From RCIO01 sp040880025 (lineage in GTDB: Bacteria > Pseudomonadota > Alphaproteobacteria > Rhizobiales > Rhizobiaceae): a stretch of 64,000 nucleotides of DNA. The notes under the pieces are model-generated. The model was not told where the DNA came from, searched no databases, and saw only the letters and a program-made list of their open reading frames with translations. A program made the position numbers and the translations under genes. Below, one piece after another: positions 1 through 9,903 of this stretch. The stretch covers positions 62,001-126,000 of the forward strand of contig JBBDJD010000010.1 in the NCBI GenBank assembly GCA_040880025.1, read 5' to 3'. How positions within the stretch are numbered: position 1 is the first letter of the stretch; the number at the start of each line of letters is the position of its first letter.

Positions 1-510
1 GAACATCATGGTGATGGTCGCGTCGCCGAACACCGACCTGTCCTCGAGCTTGAGGGTTGTCAGGTCGGGATCCTCCTGGATGCTCTTGACCCGCTGGCCC
101 GACAGGTCGATCCGCTCGTCGAGCAGCAGCTTCAGCGGCGTCGACGACAGCGAATAGAGATCGGCGGTGTTGAGCCTGCCGTTGAAGAGCACCACCGACT
201 TGCCGTCGGACACGACGCGGAACTTCGACGGCTCCTCGTAATTGAAGCGCAGCTTGCCCGGCCGCTCGATGAAGAACTTGCCGCCGGTCTGTTCGCCAGA
301 CGGCCCGAACTGGACGAACTCGCCCATCATGGTGCGCACGGAAGCGAAATGGTCGGCGATCCGCTGCGCGGCCGCGCCCTGCGCCTGGGCGGCGTTCCAG
401 GTCTGCGAGACCGGCGCAAGCAGCACGCCGCAGACGCCGGCGATCAAGCCCAGCGCCAGGCGGCGCGAAATGCGCGGTCGATTGGCGATCGGGATATTTG
501 CCTTCGGCAT
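1..510 (-). CDS. lolA: Outer-membrane lipoprotein carrier protein LolA (C-terminal part beyond window)
   Basis: The reverse strand stays open from an ATG at 510 to the window edge (170 codons). The product starts with a basic stretch and a hydrophobic signal region, then carries the LolA hallmark around residues 65-100 (GGKFFIERPGKLRFNYE), followed by a FRVVSDGKSV strand. LolA ferries lipoproteins through the periplasm from LolCDE to the outer membrane. The 3' end is cut by the window. It lies just downstream of ftsK in the same orientation, the usual order in rhizobia. A weak GGAAA ribosome site precedes the ATG. Identification rests on seen motifs; family knowledge supplies the function. 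Confidence 0.88.
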   Translation of the reverse strand, partial: MPKANIPIANRPRISRRLALGLIAGVCGVLLAPVSQTWNAAQAQGAAAQRIADHFASVRTMMGEFVQFGPSGEQTGGKFFIERPGKLRFNYEEPSKFRVVSDGKSVVLFNGRLNTADLYSLSSTPLKLLLDERIDLSGQRVKSIQEDPDLTTLKLEDRSVFGDATITMMF

Positions 511-622
511 TATCGGGTTTCCGTGTTGGCTTTCTGCGTCGAGCGATAGATCGTCACTGGGGCCGAAATTTGGCCGTGCGAGATGCGCCGCGGAACGATG
601 CTCGTCCTGATCCGCACCGGCA

Positions 623-3145
623 TCAGAACTTGTCCTCTTCGGTCGGAACCAGGATTTCGCGTTTTCCCGCATGATTGGCCGCACCGACGATGCCTTCGTT
701 CTCCATGCGCTCGATGATGGAGGCGGCGCGGTTGTAGCCGATGCCCAGCCGCCGCTGGATGTAGCTGGTCGAGGCCTTGCCGTCGCGCAGCACGATCGCG
801 ACCGCCTGATCGTAGGGATCGTCGGAATCGCCCATGCCGCCGTCGGTCCCCCCGCCGGAGCCGCCGCCATCGTCCTCGTCGTCATCTTCGGTGATGGAAT
901 CGAGATATTCCGGCGTGCCCTGGACCTTCAGATGCGCGACGATCTGCTCCACCTCGTCGTCGGAAACGAACGGCCCGTGCACGCGCTGGATGCGCCCGCC
1001 GCCGGCCATGTAGAGCATGTCGCCCATGCCGAGCAGCTGTTCGGCGCCCATTTCGCCGAGAATGGTGCGGCTGTCGATCTTCGACGTCACCTGGAAGGAG
1101 ATGCGCGTCGGGAAGTTGGCCTTGATCGTGCCGGTGATGACATCGACGGACGGGCGCTGGGTAGCCATGATGACATGGATGCCGGCCGCGCGCGCCATCT
1201 GGGCGAGCCGCTGCACCGCGCCCTCGATGTCCTTGCCGGCGACCATCATCAGGTCGGCCATTTCGTCGATGATGACGACGATATAGGGTATCGGCTCCAG
1301 GTCGAGGCTCTCGGTCTCGTAGATCGCCTCGCCGGTCTCGCGGTCGAAGCCGGTCTGGACCGTGCGCGAAAGCTGCTCACCCTTCTTCTGCGCCTGCGCG
1401 ACGCGCTGGTTGAAGCCGTCGATATTGCGCACGCCGACCTTGGACATCTTGCGGTAGCGATCCTCCATCTCCCGCACGGTCCATTTCAGCGCTACGACCG
1501 CCTTCTTGGGGTCGGTGACCACCGGCGTCAGCAGATGCGGAATGCCGTCATAGACGGAAAGCTCCAGCATCTTGGGGTCGATCATGATCAGCCGGCACTG
1601 CTCGGGCGTCATGCGGTATACGATCGACAGGATCATCGTGTTGATGGCGACTGACTTGCCCGAACCGGTGGTGCCGGCGACCAGGAGATGCGGCATCTTG
1701 GCGATGTCGGCGATCACCGCCTCGCCATTGATTGTCTTGCCCAGCGCCAGCGCCAGCCTCGCCTTGGTCTGCTCGAAGTCGCGGCTGGCGAGGATTTCGC
1801 GGAGATAGACGGTCTCGCGGCGCGCGTTGGGCAGTTCGATGCCGATCGCGTTGCGCCCCGGCACGACGGCGACGCGGCAGGCGATCGCGCTCATCGAGCG
1901 CGCAATGTCGTCGGCAAGCCCAATCACGCGCGAGGACTTGATGCCCGGCGCCGGTTCCAGCTCGTAGAGCGTGACGACCGGACCCGGCCGCACATGGATG
2001 ATCTCGCCCTTTACGCCGAAATCCTCCAGCACGCCTTCCAGCAGCCGCGCGTTCTGCTCCAGCGCCTCGTTGGAGAGGCTCTGGTCCTTCACGACATTCT
2101 TGGGTTCGGCGAGAAGATGCAGCGACGGCAGTTCGAACTCCGCCGCGCCGATCAGCGAGCGCTGGGCTTCCCGCCGGACGCGGCTGCCCTGCCGCGGACG
2201 GGGCGCAGGCCCCTCGACACGCGCCGCGCCGGCCAGGGCTGCATCCGCCATATCGGAACCGAGCGGCTCGTCGTCAAAGTCGTCGATCGCAAAATCGGAG
2301 ACGCCGCCGCCAAACTCGTCGAATTCGGGCTCGATCCGCTCCCCGTGCGAAACGGCGCGCCGCGGCGCAACCGGCATGTCCCCCAATTCATCATCATCGC
2401 GGTCCGATCGTGCGCGAATCAGGCCTGCGGACGGCGACAAGCGACGGCGCAGGAAGCCGCGCATCGACAGCCACCAATGCGTCAGTGCGCCCAGCGCCAG
2501 CAGGCCTTCATTGTCGGCGGCTTCATCGTCGTCGTCGAATTCGTCCTCATAATCCTCAGCGTCCGCGAATGGCTCGTCCCGGCCGATGAGTCCGGAGGCG
2601 AAACCGAAAAGCCACAGCGCCGGAGCGGCGAAAAGCAGGGCCACCAACATGGACTGCCAGCCGCCGGGATAGCCGCCGATCAGGAAACCGGGCACTGCCA
2701 GCACCATGTCGCCGAACACGCCGCCGAGGCCCGATGGCAGCGGCCAGCTTTCAGGCGCCTCGATGCAGCCGGCAATCGCCGCGCCGAGAAGCGACGCCCC
2801 GATCCAGGCGGCTGCGCGTTTCACCGGCCGGTGCATTGCGCGACCGGCAATCAGCCGCAGCCCCCAGATGACACCCGGAACGAGAACCGCCAGCGATGCG
2901 AGACCAAAAAACTGCATGGCAAGATCGGAGAAGGCGGCACCGGCAAAACCCATGGCATTTGCGGGGCGCACCTCGGTCGCGTGGCTGAAGCTCGGATCGG
3001 CGACATTCCACGTGGCGAGACTTGCCACCGCGAATGCAGCGAAAGCGAGCGTCGCCAGCCCGGCAAGCCTACGCAACAGCCGTGTCGCGAAACCAGCCAG
3101 CCCCGGCCCGGTATCGTTCAATACAAGGGATTGCCCCGTACGCAT
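623..3145 (-). CDS. ftsK: DNA translocase FtsK
   Basis: An 840-residue protein with the full FtsK layout: hydrophobic N-terminus with about four membrane segments (residues 20-190), an acidic low-complexity linker (195-330), and a RecA-like motor with Walker A GTTGSGKS at about 491 and Walker B VVIIDEMADL near 623. A winged-helix gamma domain closes it (from about 785, DDPYDQAVAIV). FtsK anchors at the septum and pumps chromosome termini toward dif for XerCD resolution; a xerC-type gene lies at 57.8 kb. A GAGGAAAA ribosome site precedes the ATG. Length is typical for alphaproteobacteria. Confidence 0.97.
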   Translation of the reverse strand: MRTGQSLVLNDTGPGLAGFATRLLRRLAGLATLAFAAFAVASLATWNVADPSFSHATEVRPANAMGFAGAAFSDLAMQFFGLASLAVLVPGVIWGLRLIAGRAMHRPVKRAAAWIGASLLGAAIAGCIEAPESWPLPSGLGGVFGDMVLAVPGFLIGGYPGGWQSMLVALLFAAPALWLFGFASGLIGRDEPFADAEDYEDEFDDDDEAADNEGLLALGALTHWWLSMRGFLRRRLSPSAGLIRARSDRDDDELGDMPVAPRRAVSHGERIEPEFDEFGGGVSDFAIDDFDDEPLGSDMADAALAGAARVEGPAPRPRQGSRVRREAQRSLIGAAEFELPSLHLLAEPKNVVKDQSLSNEALEQNARLLEGVLEDFGVKGEIIHVRPGPVVTLYELEPAPGIKSSRVIGLADDIARSMSAIACRVAVVPGRNAIGIELPNARRETVYLREILASRDFEQTKARLALALGKTINGEAVIADIAKMPHLLVAGTTGSGKSVAINTMILSIVYRMTPEQCRLIMIDPKMLELSVYDGIPHLLTPVVTDPKKAVVALKWTVREMEDRYRKMSKVGVRNIDGFNQRVAQAQKKGEQLSRTVQTGFDRETGEAIYETESLDLEPIPYIVVIIDEMADLMMVAGKDIEGAVQRLAQMARAAGIHVIMATQRPSVDVITGTIKANFPTRISFQVTSKIDSRTILGEMGAEQLLGMGDMLYMAGGGRIQRVHGPFVSDDEVEQIVAHLKVQGTPEYLDSITEDDDEDDGGGSGGGTDGGMGDSDDPYDQAVAIVLRDGKASTSYIQRRLGIGYNRAASIIERMENEGIVGAANHAGKREILVPTEEDKF

Positions 3146-3400
3146 GCTTTTCCTCTACGCTCGCCCACGGACTTGAGACGCGAAGCCGCGCCGAAAATCA
3201 CCTCCGAGACTAGGCGGGCGAAGGTTAAGACGGCATTAACCATGCACGCGACGACGCGCCGCGTGTCGGATGCGATCGAAACCTTGCCTCCCGGCCATTT
3301 CGAAACTATCTCAGGGCCATTCACCTCATGCGCAAGCATGTTCACATCGACGCGCCGCCCAAAGTTCGCGAGCGCCACATAGACAATCCCAGGAGCATGA

Positions 3401-3793
3401 ATGTTCGCCGACAAACGCCCGGACTTCCAGAAACGTCAGAGTGATGCAGCCGCCGCGCGACAGGAGCTTCTCGAAAAAGCGCGCAAGGTAGCGGAGGACC
3501 CGGGCCTGGCGGAGCGGAAGCTGCAGCGCGCCGAGACGGTCCGCGCCCGTGAGATTCGGGCCGTCGAGCGGGAAGCAGCGCGCAAGGCACGCAAGGCCGA
3601 ACTTGCCGCCGAAGCTGTCCGCACGGCCGAGGAGGAACGCAAGCGTCTCATCGAGGAAGAGAAGCTGGCCGAGATGATGCGCCTCGATGAAGCGGACCGA
3701 GAGGTCGCTCTTCTTGCCGAACAGAAGGCGGCGCGCGACGCCCGCTATGCGGCGCGCAAGGCGGCGAAAAAGCAGCGCCGCAAGGGCACCTGA
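3401..3793 (+). CDS. DUF6481 family protein, highly charged coiled coil
   Basis: 130 residues, almost entirely Ala/Glu/Arg/Lys with heptad-like spacing, predicted as one long charged helix ending in a basic tail (KKQRRKGT). It begins MFADKRPDFQKRQ, resembling the rhizobial DUF6481 group of small helical proteins of unknown role. An AGGAG site sits 5 nt before the ATG. It is divergent from ftsK and convergent with glnK-amtB. No catalytic motif is visible, so function is not assigned. Confidence 0.75.
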   Translation: MFADKRPDFQKRQSDAAAARQELLEKARKVAEDPGLAERKLQRAETVRAREIRAVEREAARKARKAELAAEAVRTAEEERKRLIEEEKLAEMMRLDEADREVALLAEQKAARDARYAARKAAKKQRRKGT

Positions 3794-3815
3794 GCCCGGC
3801 TGAATCGACGGAATC

Positions 3816-3840
3816 AAAAAAAGACCCGGATCGCTCCGGG
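3816..3840 (-). terminator. Rho-independent terminator of glnK-amtB
   Basis: On the minus strand a perfect 6-bp stem (CCCGGA/TCCGGG with a 4-nt loop) is followed directly by T residues (plus-strand A run 3816-3822). It lies about 85 nt past the amtB stop and would end that operon. There is no T run in the plus direction, so it would not serve the convergent DUF6481 gene. Confidence 0.75.
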
Positions 3841-3883
3841 CCTCAGATGTGGCGTCCCGGGAGAGGCGCCACGACGGAATGAG

Positions 3884-3919
3884 GATGCTCCGGCCGGTTT
3901 TTGACCCGGCCGGAGCATC
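3884..3919 (-). other. Strong 14-bp stem-loop just after the amtB stop
   Basis: Perfect inverted repeat: 3884-3897 pairs with 3906-3919 around an 8-nt loop, starting 4 nt beyond the amtB stop codon. It lacks a T tract on either strand, so it is better read as a 3' stabilising hairpin or processing site than as a terminator. A second, weaker stem (GTGGCG/CGCCAC, 3849-3872) lies between it and the terminator. Confidence 0.7.
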
Positions 3920-3923
3920 AGTT

Positions 3924-5267
3924 CTACGAGTGGTAGGCCACTTCGCCATGCGAGGTGACGTCGAGGCCGGTCGTTTCTTCTTCCGGCGTCGGGCGCAGGC
4001 CGACGGTCAGATCGACGACCTTGAAGATCACCGCGGACAGAACACCACACCACACGATCGTCACGACAACCGCGATGAGCTGGATCCACAGCTGCGAGGC
4101 GATCGAGAAATCGTCGCCGCCTGTGCCGCCAAGCCACGGCGCGGTGAAGATGCCGGTGCCAAGCGCGCCGATGATGCCGCCGATGCCATGGATGCCGAAC
4201 ACGTCGAGCGAGTCGTCGTAGCCCATCCTGATCTTCACGACCGCCACGAAGAAGTAGCAGACCGAGCTGGCGATCGCGCCGAGGAAGATGGCGCCGATCG
4301 GACCGATCGAGCCACAGGCCGGCGTGACGGCGACAAGACCGGCGATGATGCCCGATGCCGCGCCCAGCATGGATGCCTTGCCCCGGATGATGCCTTCGAG
4401 CGCCGCCCAGGCCACGGCCGCGGCCGCGGTTGCGATGAAGGTGTTGATCATCGCGACGCCCGCTCCTCCGGTGGCCTCGAGGTTCGAACCCGCATTGAAG
4501 CCGAACCAGCCGACCCACAGCATCGAAGCGCCGACCATGGTCAGCGTCATCGAGTGCGGAGCCATGTTGTCCTTGCCGTATCCCAAGCGCTTGCCGACCA
4601 TGATGGAACCGACGAGTGCCGCGATACCGGCATTGATGTGGACAACCGTGCCGCCCGCGAAATCAAGTGCGCCAAGGTTGAACAGGTATCCGGCACCGTC
4701 CCAGACCATGTGCGCGATCGGGAAGTAGACGAAAGTCACCCACAGGATGGTGAACAGGATCACCGCCGAGAACTTGATGCGCTCGGCGAAGGCGCCGACG
4801 ATCAGGGCCGGCGTGATGACGGCGAAGGTCATCTGGAAACAGATGAACACATATTCCGGAATGACGACGCCGTCGGTGAAGGTCGCCGCCTCGCTGTCGG
4901 GCCCGACGCCGGCCAGGAAGAGCTTGCCGAAGCCGCCCCAGAACGGGCTGGTGCCGCCGCCGAAGGCGAAGGAGTAGCCCCAAAGGACCCACACGATCAT
5001 CACCACGCAGGCGATCATCGTGCACTGCATGAGCACCGACAGCATGTTCTTGGCCCGCACGAGGCCGCCGTAGAACAGGGCCAGTCCCGGCATCGTCATG
5101 AACAGGACGAGGACCGTGGCGATCATCATGAATGCGACGTCGCCCTTGTCCATCGTGGTTGCGGCCTCCTCCTGCGCGAAAGCGGCCGTAGTGCCAATGG
5201 CGCCAAGCGCCAAAGTGCCCAGAAGGGCGGTGCGCGCAAGCGGCGCGATTTTGGAACGGATTGTCAT
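3924..5267 (-). CDS. amtB: Ammonium transporter AmtB
   Basis: 447 residues with a cleavable-looking signal region followed by eleven hydrophobic segments and typical Amt motifs (GLALFYGGLVRAKNMLS near 60-80; FNAGSNLEATGG; DDSLDVFGIHGIGGI near 365-380, holding a pore histidine). It conducts ammonium/ammonia across the inner membrane and is gated by GlnK. The start at 5267 is preferred because GGAGAA sits 6 nt upstream; an ATG 12 nt further out overlaps that site. It is 29 nt downstream of glnK in the same operon. The C-terminal tail contains the PTPEEETTGLD segment common in rhizobial AmtB. Confidence 0.96.
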   Translation of the reverse strand: MTIRSKIAPLARTALLGTLALGAIGTTAAFAQEEAATTMDKGDVAFMMIATVLVLFMTMPGLALFYGGLVRAKNMLSVLMQCTMIACVVMIVWVLWGYSFAFGGGTSPFWGGFGKLFLAGVGPDSEAATFTDGVVIPEYVFICFQMTFAVITPALIVGAFAERIKFSAVILFTILWVTFVYFPIAHMVWDGAGYLFNLGALDFAGGTVVHINAGIAALVGSIMVGKRLGYGKDNMAPHSMTLTMVGASMLWVGWFGFNAGSNLEATGGAGVAMINTFIATAAAAVAWAALEGIIRGKASMLGAASGIIAGLVAVTPACGSIGPIGAIFLGAIASSVCYFFVAVVKIRMGYDDSLDVFGIHGIGGIIGALGTGIFTAPWLGGTGGDDFSIASQLWIQLIAVVVTIVWCGVLSAVIFKVVDLTVGLRPTPEEETTGLDVTSHGEVAYHS

Positions 5268-5296
5268 TGAATTCTCCATAACCCCTGGAACCCCGC

Positions 5297-5635
5297 TTAC
5301 AGCGCGTCGGTGTCGGTTTCGCCGGTGCGGATGCGCACCGCCTGGTCGATCGAGTAGACGAAGATCTTGCCGTCACCGATCTGGCCGGTCTTGGCCGAGC
5401 CGGTAATGGCTTCCACCGCCTTGTCGACCAAGTCGGACGAAACAGCGATTTCGATCTTGACCTTGGGCAGGAAGCTGACGGCGTATTCCGCGCCGCGATA
5501 GATCTCCGTGTGCCCCTTCTGGCGCCCGTAGCCTTTTACTTCAGTGACAGTCAGGCCCTGAATCCCGACTCCGGTGAGCGCTTCACGCACCTCGTCGAGT
5601 TTGAACGGCTTGATGATTGCCATTACGATTTTCAT
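5297..5635 (-). CDS. glnK: Nitrogen regulatory PII protein GlnK
   Basis: 112 residues, the normal PII length. The T-loop GRQKGHTEIYRGAEYAVSF includes Tyr51, the uridylylation site, and the C-terminal GDGKIFV signature is present. GlnK binds ATP/ADP and 2-oxoglutarate and plugs AmtB when nitrogen is plentiful. First gene of the glnK-amtB operon. An NtrC-type site and a sigma-54-like promoter lie upstream, fitting nitrogen-starvation control. Confidence 0.97.
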   Translation of the reverse strand: MKIVMAIIKPFKLDEVREALTGVGIQGLTVTEVKGYGRQKGHTEIYRGAEYAVSFLPKVKIEIAVSSDLVDKAVEAITGSAKTGQIGDGKIFVYSIDQAVRIRTGETDTDAL

Positions 5636-5718
5636 CAGTTTTCACCCTTTGCGAATGCGGGTCCCCGCGTTTGCGACACCACCGGCGCGCAAAAGCAGCC
5701 GGAGAGTGCACCAAAGGA

Positions 5719-5734
5719 TTCAAACACCGTGCCA
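5719..5734 (-). promoter_or_regulatory. Sigma-54-type promoter for glnK-amtB
   Basis: Minus strand reads TGGCACGGTGTTTGAA, matching the sigma-54 pattern TGGCACG-N4-TTGCA except that the -12 GC is GA. It lies about 84 nt before the glnK start and 88 bp downstream of an NtrC-like palindrome. Seen in sequence; role is inferred from the known RpoN/NtrC control of glnK. Confidence 0.65.
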
Positions 5735-5821
5735 GATGCCTCCGGCAGGCCTTAACCTTTTGTAAAGAAAGGGAAACGAACTGCCGCCGGCTTAATCGGT
5801 TCGCCAATGCGGCGCAGAAAA

Positions 5822-5838
5822 TGCACAAATTTTGTGCA
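5822..5838. promoter_or_regulatory. NtrC-type enhancer palindrome
   Basis: TGCACAAATTTTGTGCA is a perfect 17-bp palindrome with the spacing of the NtrC box (TGCACC-N5-GGTGCA). It sits about 90-100 bp upstream of the sigma-54-like promoter of glnK, a typical enhancer distance, and only 16 bp beyond the tesB stop. Confidence 0.7.
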
Positions 5839-5853
5839 GATTCTTGGAATTGC

Positions 5854-6726
5854 CTACTTGGTAGGCCGCCGCTCGCGGATCAGCCCTTCCTGCGCCACCG
5901 AAGCGATCAGCCGACCGTCACGGGAATAGAGCAGCCCGCGCGAGAAGCCGCGCGAGCCGATCATGTTGGGGCTGTCCTGCGAATAAAGCAGCCAGTCGTT
6001 CAGCGCATCCTGGCGGTGGAACCACATTGCGTGGTCGAGGCTGGCCATCTGGATGCGTGCGTCGAACCCCGTGCGCCCATGGGCGAAGTTGGCGGTGTCG
6101 AGCAGCGTCATGTCCGACAGATAGGCGAGAATGGCGGCCTGCAGCGGCCGCTCGTCCGGCACGTCGCCGGTCATGCGCACCCACACATTCTGCCTTGGCG
6201 GCAGCGGGTCGCGCGTCGTGTAGTGCTCGATATTGACCGGCTTTACCTCCAGCGGCCGTTCGCGCGCCCAGAACTTGCGGATCGGCTCAGGGATCTCCAG
6301 GTCACTCTCGTTCAGCAGTTCGATCTGTGTCTTCAGTTCCTCCGGCGGCGGAACGTCGAGAGGCATCGGCATTTGATGCTCGACGCCGCCCTCGTCGCGG
6401 TGGAACGACGCCTCGAGCGAGAAGATTGCCTTGCCATGCTGGATTGCAACGACGCGGCGTGTTGTGAACGAGCCGCCGTCTCTGACGCGGTCGACGTCGT
6501 AGACGATCGGAACAGACGGATCGCCCGGCAGCACGAAGTAGCAGTGCAGCGAGTGGACGTGGCGGTCGGCCTCGACCGTCCGCTGGGCCGCCACCAGCGA
6601 TTGGCTGATCACCTGACCACCAAACACCCTTTGCCAGCCGACTTGCGGGCTGCGACCACGATACAGGTTGTGTTCCAGACGCTCGAGATCGAGAATGGAA
6701 AGCAGTTCCCGCATCGCGTCCGTCAT
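5854..6726 (-). CDS. tesB: Acyl-CoA thioesterase II
   Basis: 290 residues, the usual TesB length, with two hot-dog halves. Recognisable segments are LYRGRSPQVGWQRVFGGQV near residue 20, LHCYFVLPGD near 60, DGGSFTTRRV near 85, and the C-terminal half with LDHAMWFHR and SPNMIGSRGFSRGLLYSRDG. It hydrolyses medium/long-chain acyl-CoA in the cytoplasm. Monocistronic by position; its end borders the glnK control region. Confidence 0.95.
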   Translation of the reverse strand: MTDAMRELLSILDLERLEHNLYRGRSPQVGWQRVFGGQVISQSLVAAQRTVEADRHVHSLHCYFVLPGDPSVPIVYDVDRVRDGGSFTTRRVVAIQHGKAIFSLEASFHRDEGGVEHQMPMPLDVPPPEELKTQIELLNESDLEIPEPIRKFWARERPLEVKPVNIEHYTTRDPLPPRQNVWVRMTGDVPDERPLQAAILAYLSDMTLLDTANFAHGRTGFDARIQMASLDHAMWFHRQDALNDWLLYSQDSPNMIGSRGFSRGLLYSRDGRLIASVAQEGLIRERRPTK

Positions 6727-6828
6727 GGTGTCGCCTTCAAGCTGTCGATGGTTGCGGTTTCCAACAGGATGCCGGAATGCAAGTCAAGGCGATAGCAAAA
6801 TGGCATGAGCCAGGAGGTTGGACCTGAG

Positions 6829-8058
6829 ATGAGTGCAACGGACAGGACCTTCGACGTGGTGATCGCGGGCGCCGGCTATGTCGGCCTTGCCACCGCCGTC
6901 GCCATGCGCGCCGCACGCCCCTCGCTCGCAATCGCCATGGTCGATGCCGCCCCGGAAGGGGTGTGGAAGAAGGATGGCCGCGCGTCGGCGATCGCGGCGG
7001 CGGCCTGCCGCATGCTGAAGCAGCTCGGCGCCTGGGACGCGATAGCGCCCGGCGCTGAAGCCATCACCGACATGGTGGTCACCGATTCCCGCACCTCCGA
7101 TCCGGTCAGGCCGGTTTTCCTCACCTTCGGCGGCGATGTGGGGCCTGGCGAACCTTTCGCTCACATGGTCCGCAACGTGGCGCTGAACGGCAGCCTGCGC
7201 GACATCGCCCGCAAGCAGGGCATCGACCTGATCGAGGGCGTCGCGGTCGCCGGCTTCGAGACCGACGCGGCGTGGGCGGTGGTGCATCTGGCCGACGGAA
7301 TTTCGCTGAAGACGCGGCTGCTCGTGGCCGCCGACGGGGTGAAATCGCGCCTGCGCGACATGGCGGGCATCAAGACCGTTCACTGGGACTACGGCCAGTC
7401 CGGCATCGTCTGCACCGTGGCGCATGAGCGGCCGCACAATGGCCGCGCCGAGGAACATTTCCTGCCGGCCGGTCCGTTCGCCACCCTGCCGCTCAAGGGC
7501 AACCGTTCCTCCATCGTGTGGACCGAAACGACCGCCGACGCCGAAAAGCTCGTCGCGCTCGAACCGGTTCTGTTCGAAGCCGAGCTCGAGCAGCGCTTCG
7601 GCCTCAGGCTGGGTGCGATCAAGGTTGAGGATAGCCCGCGTGCGTGGCCGCTCGGGCTGACGCTGGCGCGCGAATTCGTGGCGCCCCGCATCGCGCTCGC
7701 CGGCGACGCCGCGCACGGCATCCACCCGATCGCCGGCCAGGGCCTCAATCTCGGCTTCAAGGATGCCGCGGCCCTCGCCGAAACCGTTGTCGAGGCCGAC
7801 CGGCTCGGCCGCGACATCGGCGCGCTCGACGTGCTTGAGGGTTATCAGCGCTGGCGGCGCTTCGACACGGTGCAGATGGGCGTCACCACCGACGTGCTGA
7901 ACCGCATGTTCTCCAACGATATCGGCCCGCTGCGCGCGATCCGCGACATCGGGCTCGGCCTTGTCGACCGCATGCCGCCGCTCAAGGACTTCTTCATCAG
8001 GCAGGCGTCCGGTCTGTCGTCCCGGTCTCCGCGCCTGCTGAGGGGCGAGGCGATCTGA
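6829..8058 (+). CDS. UbiH/UbiF-family FAD-dependent ubiquinone-biosynthesis hydroxylase
   Basis: 409 residues. The N-terminal dinucleotide fold VVIAGAGYVGLATAVAM, a DG motif (LVAADGVKSRLRD) and the GDAAHGIHPIAGQGLNLGFKD motif mark the UbiH/F/I/COQ6 group of flavin monooxygenases acting on the ubiquinone ring. The ATG at 6829 is chosen because AGGAGG lies 11 nt upstream; an earlier ATG at 6805 is upstream of that site. Which ring position it hydroxylates cannot be read from sequence. Divergent from tesB. Confidence 0.9.
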   Translation: MSATDRTFDVVIAGAGYVGLATAVAMRAARPSLAIAMVDAAPEGVWKKDGRASAIAAAACRMLKQLGAWDAIAPGAEAITDMVVTDSRTSDPVRPVFLTFGGDVGPGEPFAHMVRNVALNGSLRDIARKQGIDLIEGVAVAGFETDAAWAVVHLADGISLKTRLLVAADGVKSRLRDMAGIKTVHWDYGQSGIVCTVAHERPHNGRAEEHFLPAGPFATLPLKGNRSSIVWTETTADAEKLVALEPVLFEAELEQRFGLRLGAIKVEDSPRAWPLGLTLAREFVAPRIALAGDAAHGIHPIAGQGLNLGFKDAAALAETVVEADRLGRDIGALDVLEGYQRWRRFDTVQMGVTTDVLNRMFSNDIGPLRAIRDIGLGLVDRMPPLKDFFIRQASGLSSRSPRLLRGEAI

Positions 8059-8199
8059 CAGGCGTTTGGCCGCGGCGTCCGGCGCGCTCGGGCAATTGGC
8101 GCGCAAATCGCTGTCCCGCGGGATGGCCACTGACCTGCAATGCCCTACAATGAGAACGGCGGTCGGCTGGACCGTACGAGGTTCACAAGGAGCAGGGTC

Positions 8200-8625
8200 A
8201 TGCAACGTCACGCCAACGCGGTCTGGAAAGGCGATCTGAAAAGCGGAACGGGAACGCTCGACACCCAAAGCGGCGCGCTTGAGGCGCAGCCGTATTCCTT
8301 CAAGATGCGTTTCGAGGACGAGAGCGGCAAATCCGGCACCAATCCTGAAGAGCTGATCGCCGCCGCCCATGCAGGCTGCTTCGCTATGCAGCTGTCGCAC
8401 TTTCTGGCCGAAAACGGCACCACGGCGGAGAAACTGGAGGTCAAGGCGGCCGTCACGCTCATTCCCGGCACCGGGATTACCGAAAGCGCGCTGACGCTGG
8501 TCGCCGCGGTTCCGGGCATCGACGACGCGAAGTTCCAGGAACTGGCCGCCAAGGCCAAGGCGGGATGCCCGGTTTCGGGCGCGCTCGGCGCAATCAAGAT
8601 CACGCTGGATGCGACACTCGCCTGA
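8200..8625 (+). CDS. OsmC-family peroxiredoxin
   Basis: 141 residues with both OsmC active cysteines: Cys60 in AAHAGCFAM and Cys123 in AGCPVSGAL. The family reduces organic hydroperoxides in the cytoplasm. The start at 8200 has AAGGAG 7 nt upstream; the frame is open further 5' but without a ribosome site. Whether it is the OsmC or another subgroup is not resolved. Confidence 0.92.
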   Translation: MQRHANAVWKGDLKSGTGTLDTQSGALEAQPYSFKMRFEDESGKSGTNPEELIAAAHAGCFAMQLSHFLAENGTTAEKLEVKAAVTLIPGTGITESALTLVAAVPGIDDAKFQELAAKAKAGCPVSGALGAIKITLDATLA

Positions 8626-8768
8626 CCTGATGGCGGTGGGTAATTTTCGCTCCGCAGGGTGGCGCGAATTGTAATCTTGCGTCACCTTTCAGGGCCACTT
8701 CGCAATCAAAAATCCGTGCTCAGGCGCTAGAATCCGTCCGATACTTCGCTATCTCGGGAGGAAGCACC

Positions 8769-9896
<1,128 letters not shown>

Positions 9897-9903
9897 GCCG
9901 CTA

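Noticed and set aside
3849..5270. 473-codon frame antisense to amtB, rich in Asp/His/Arg.
   Set aside because: Composition is that of a mirrored membrane-protein gene; the sense strand encodes a complete AmtB.
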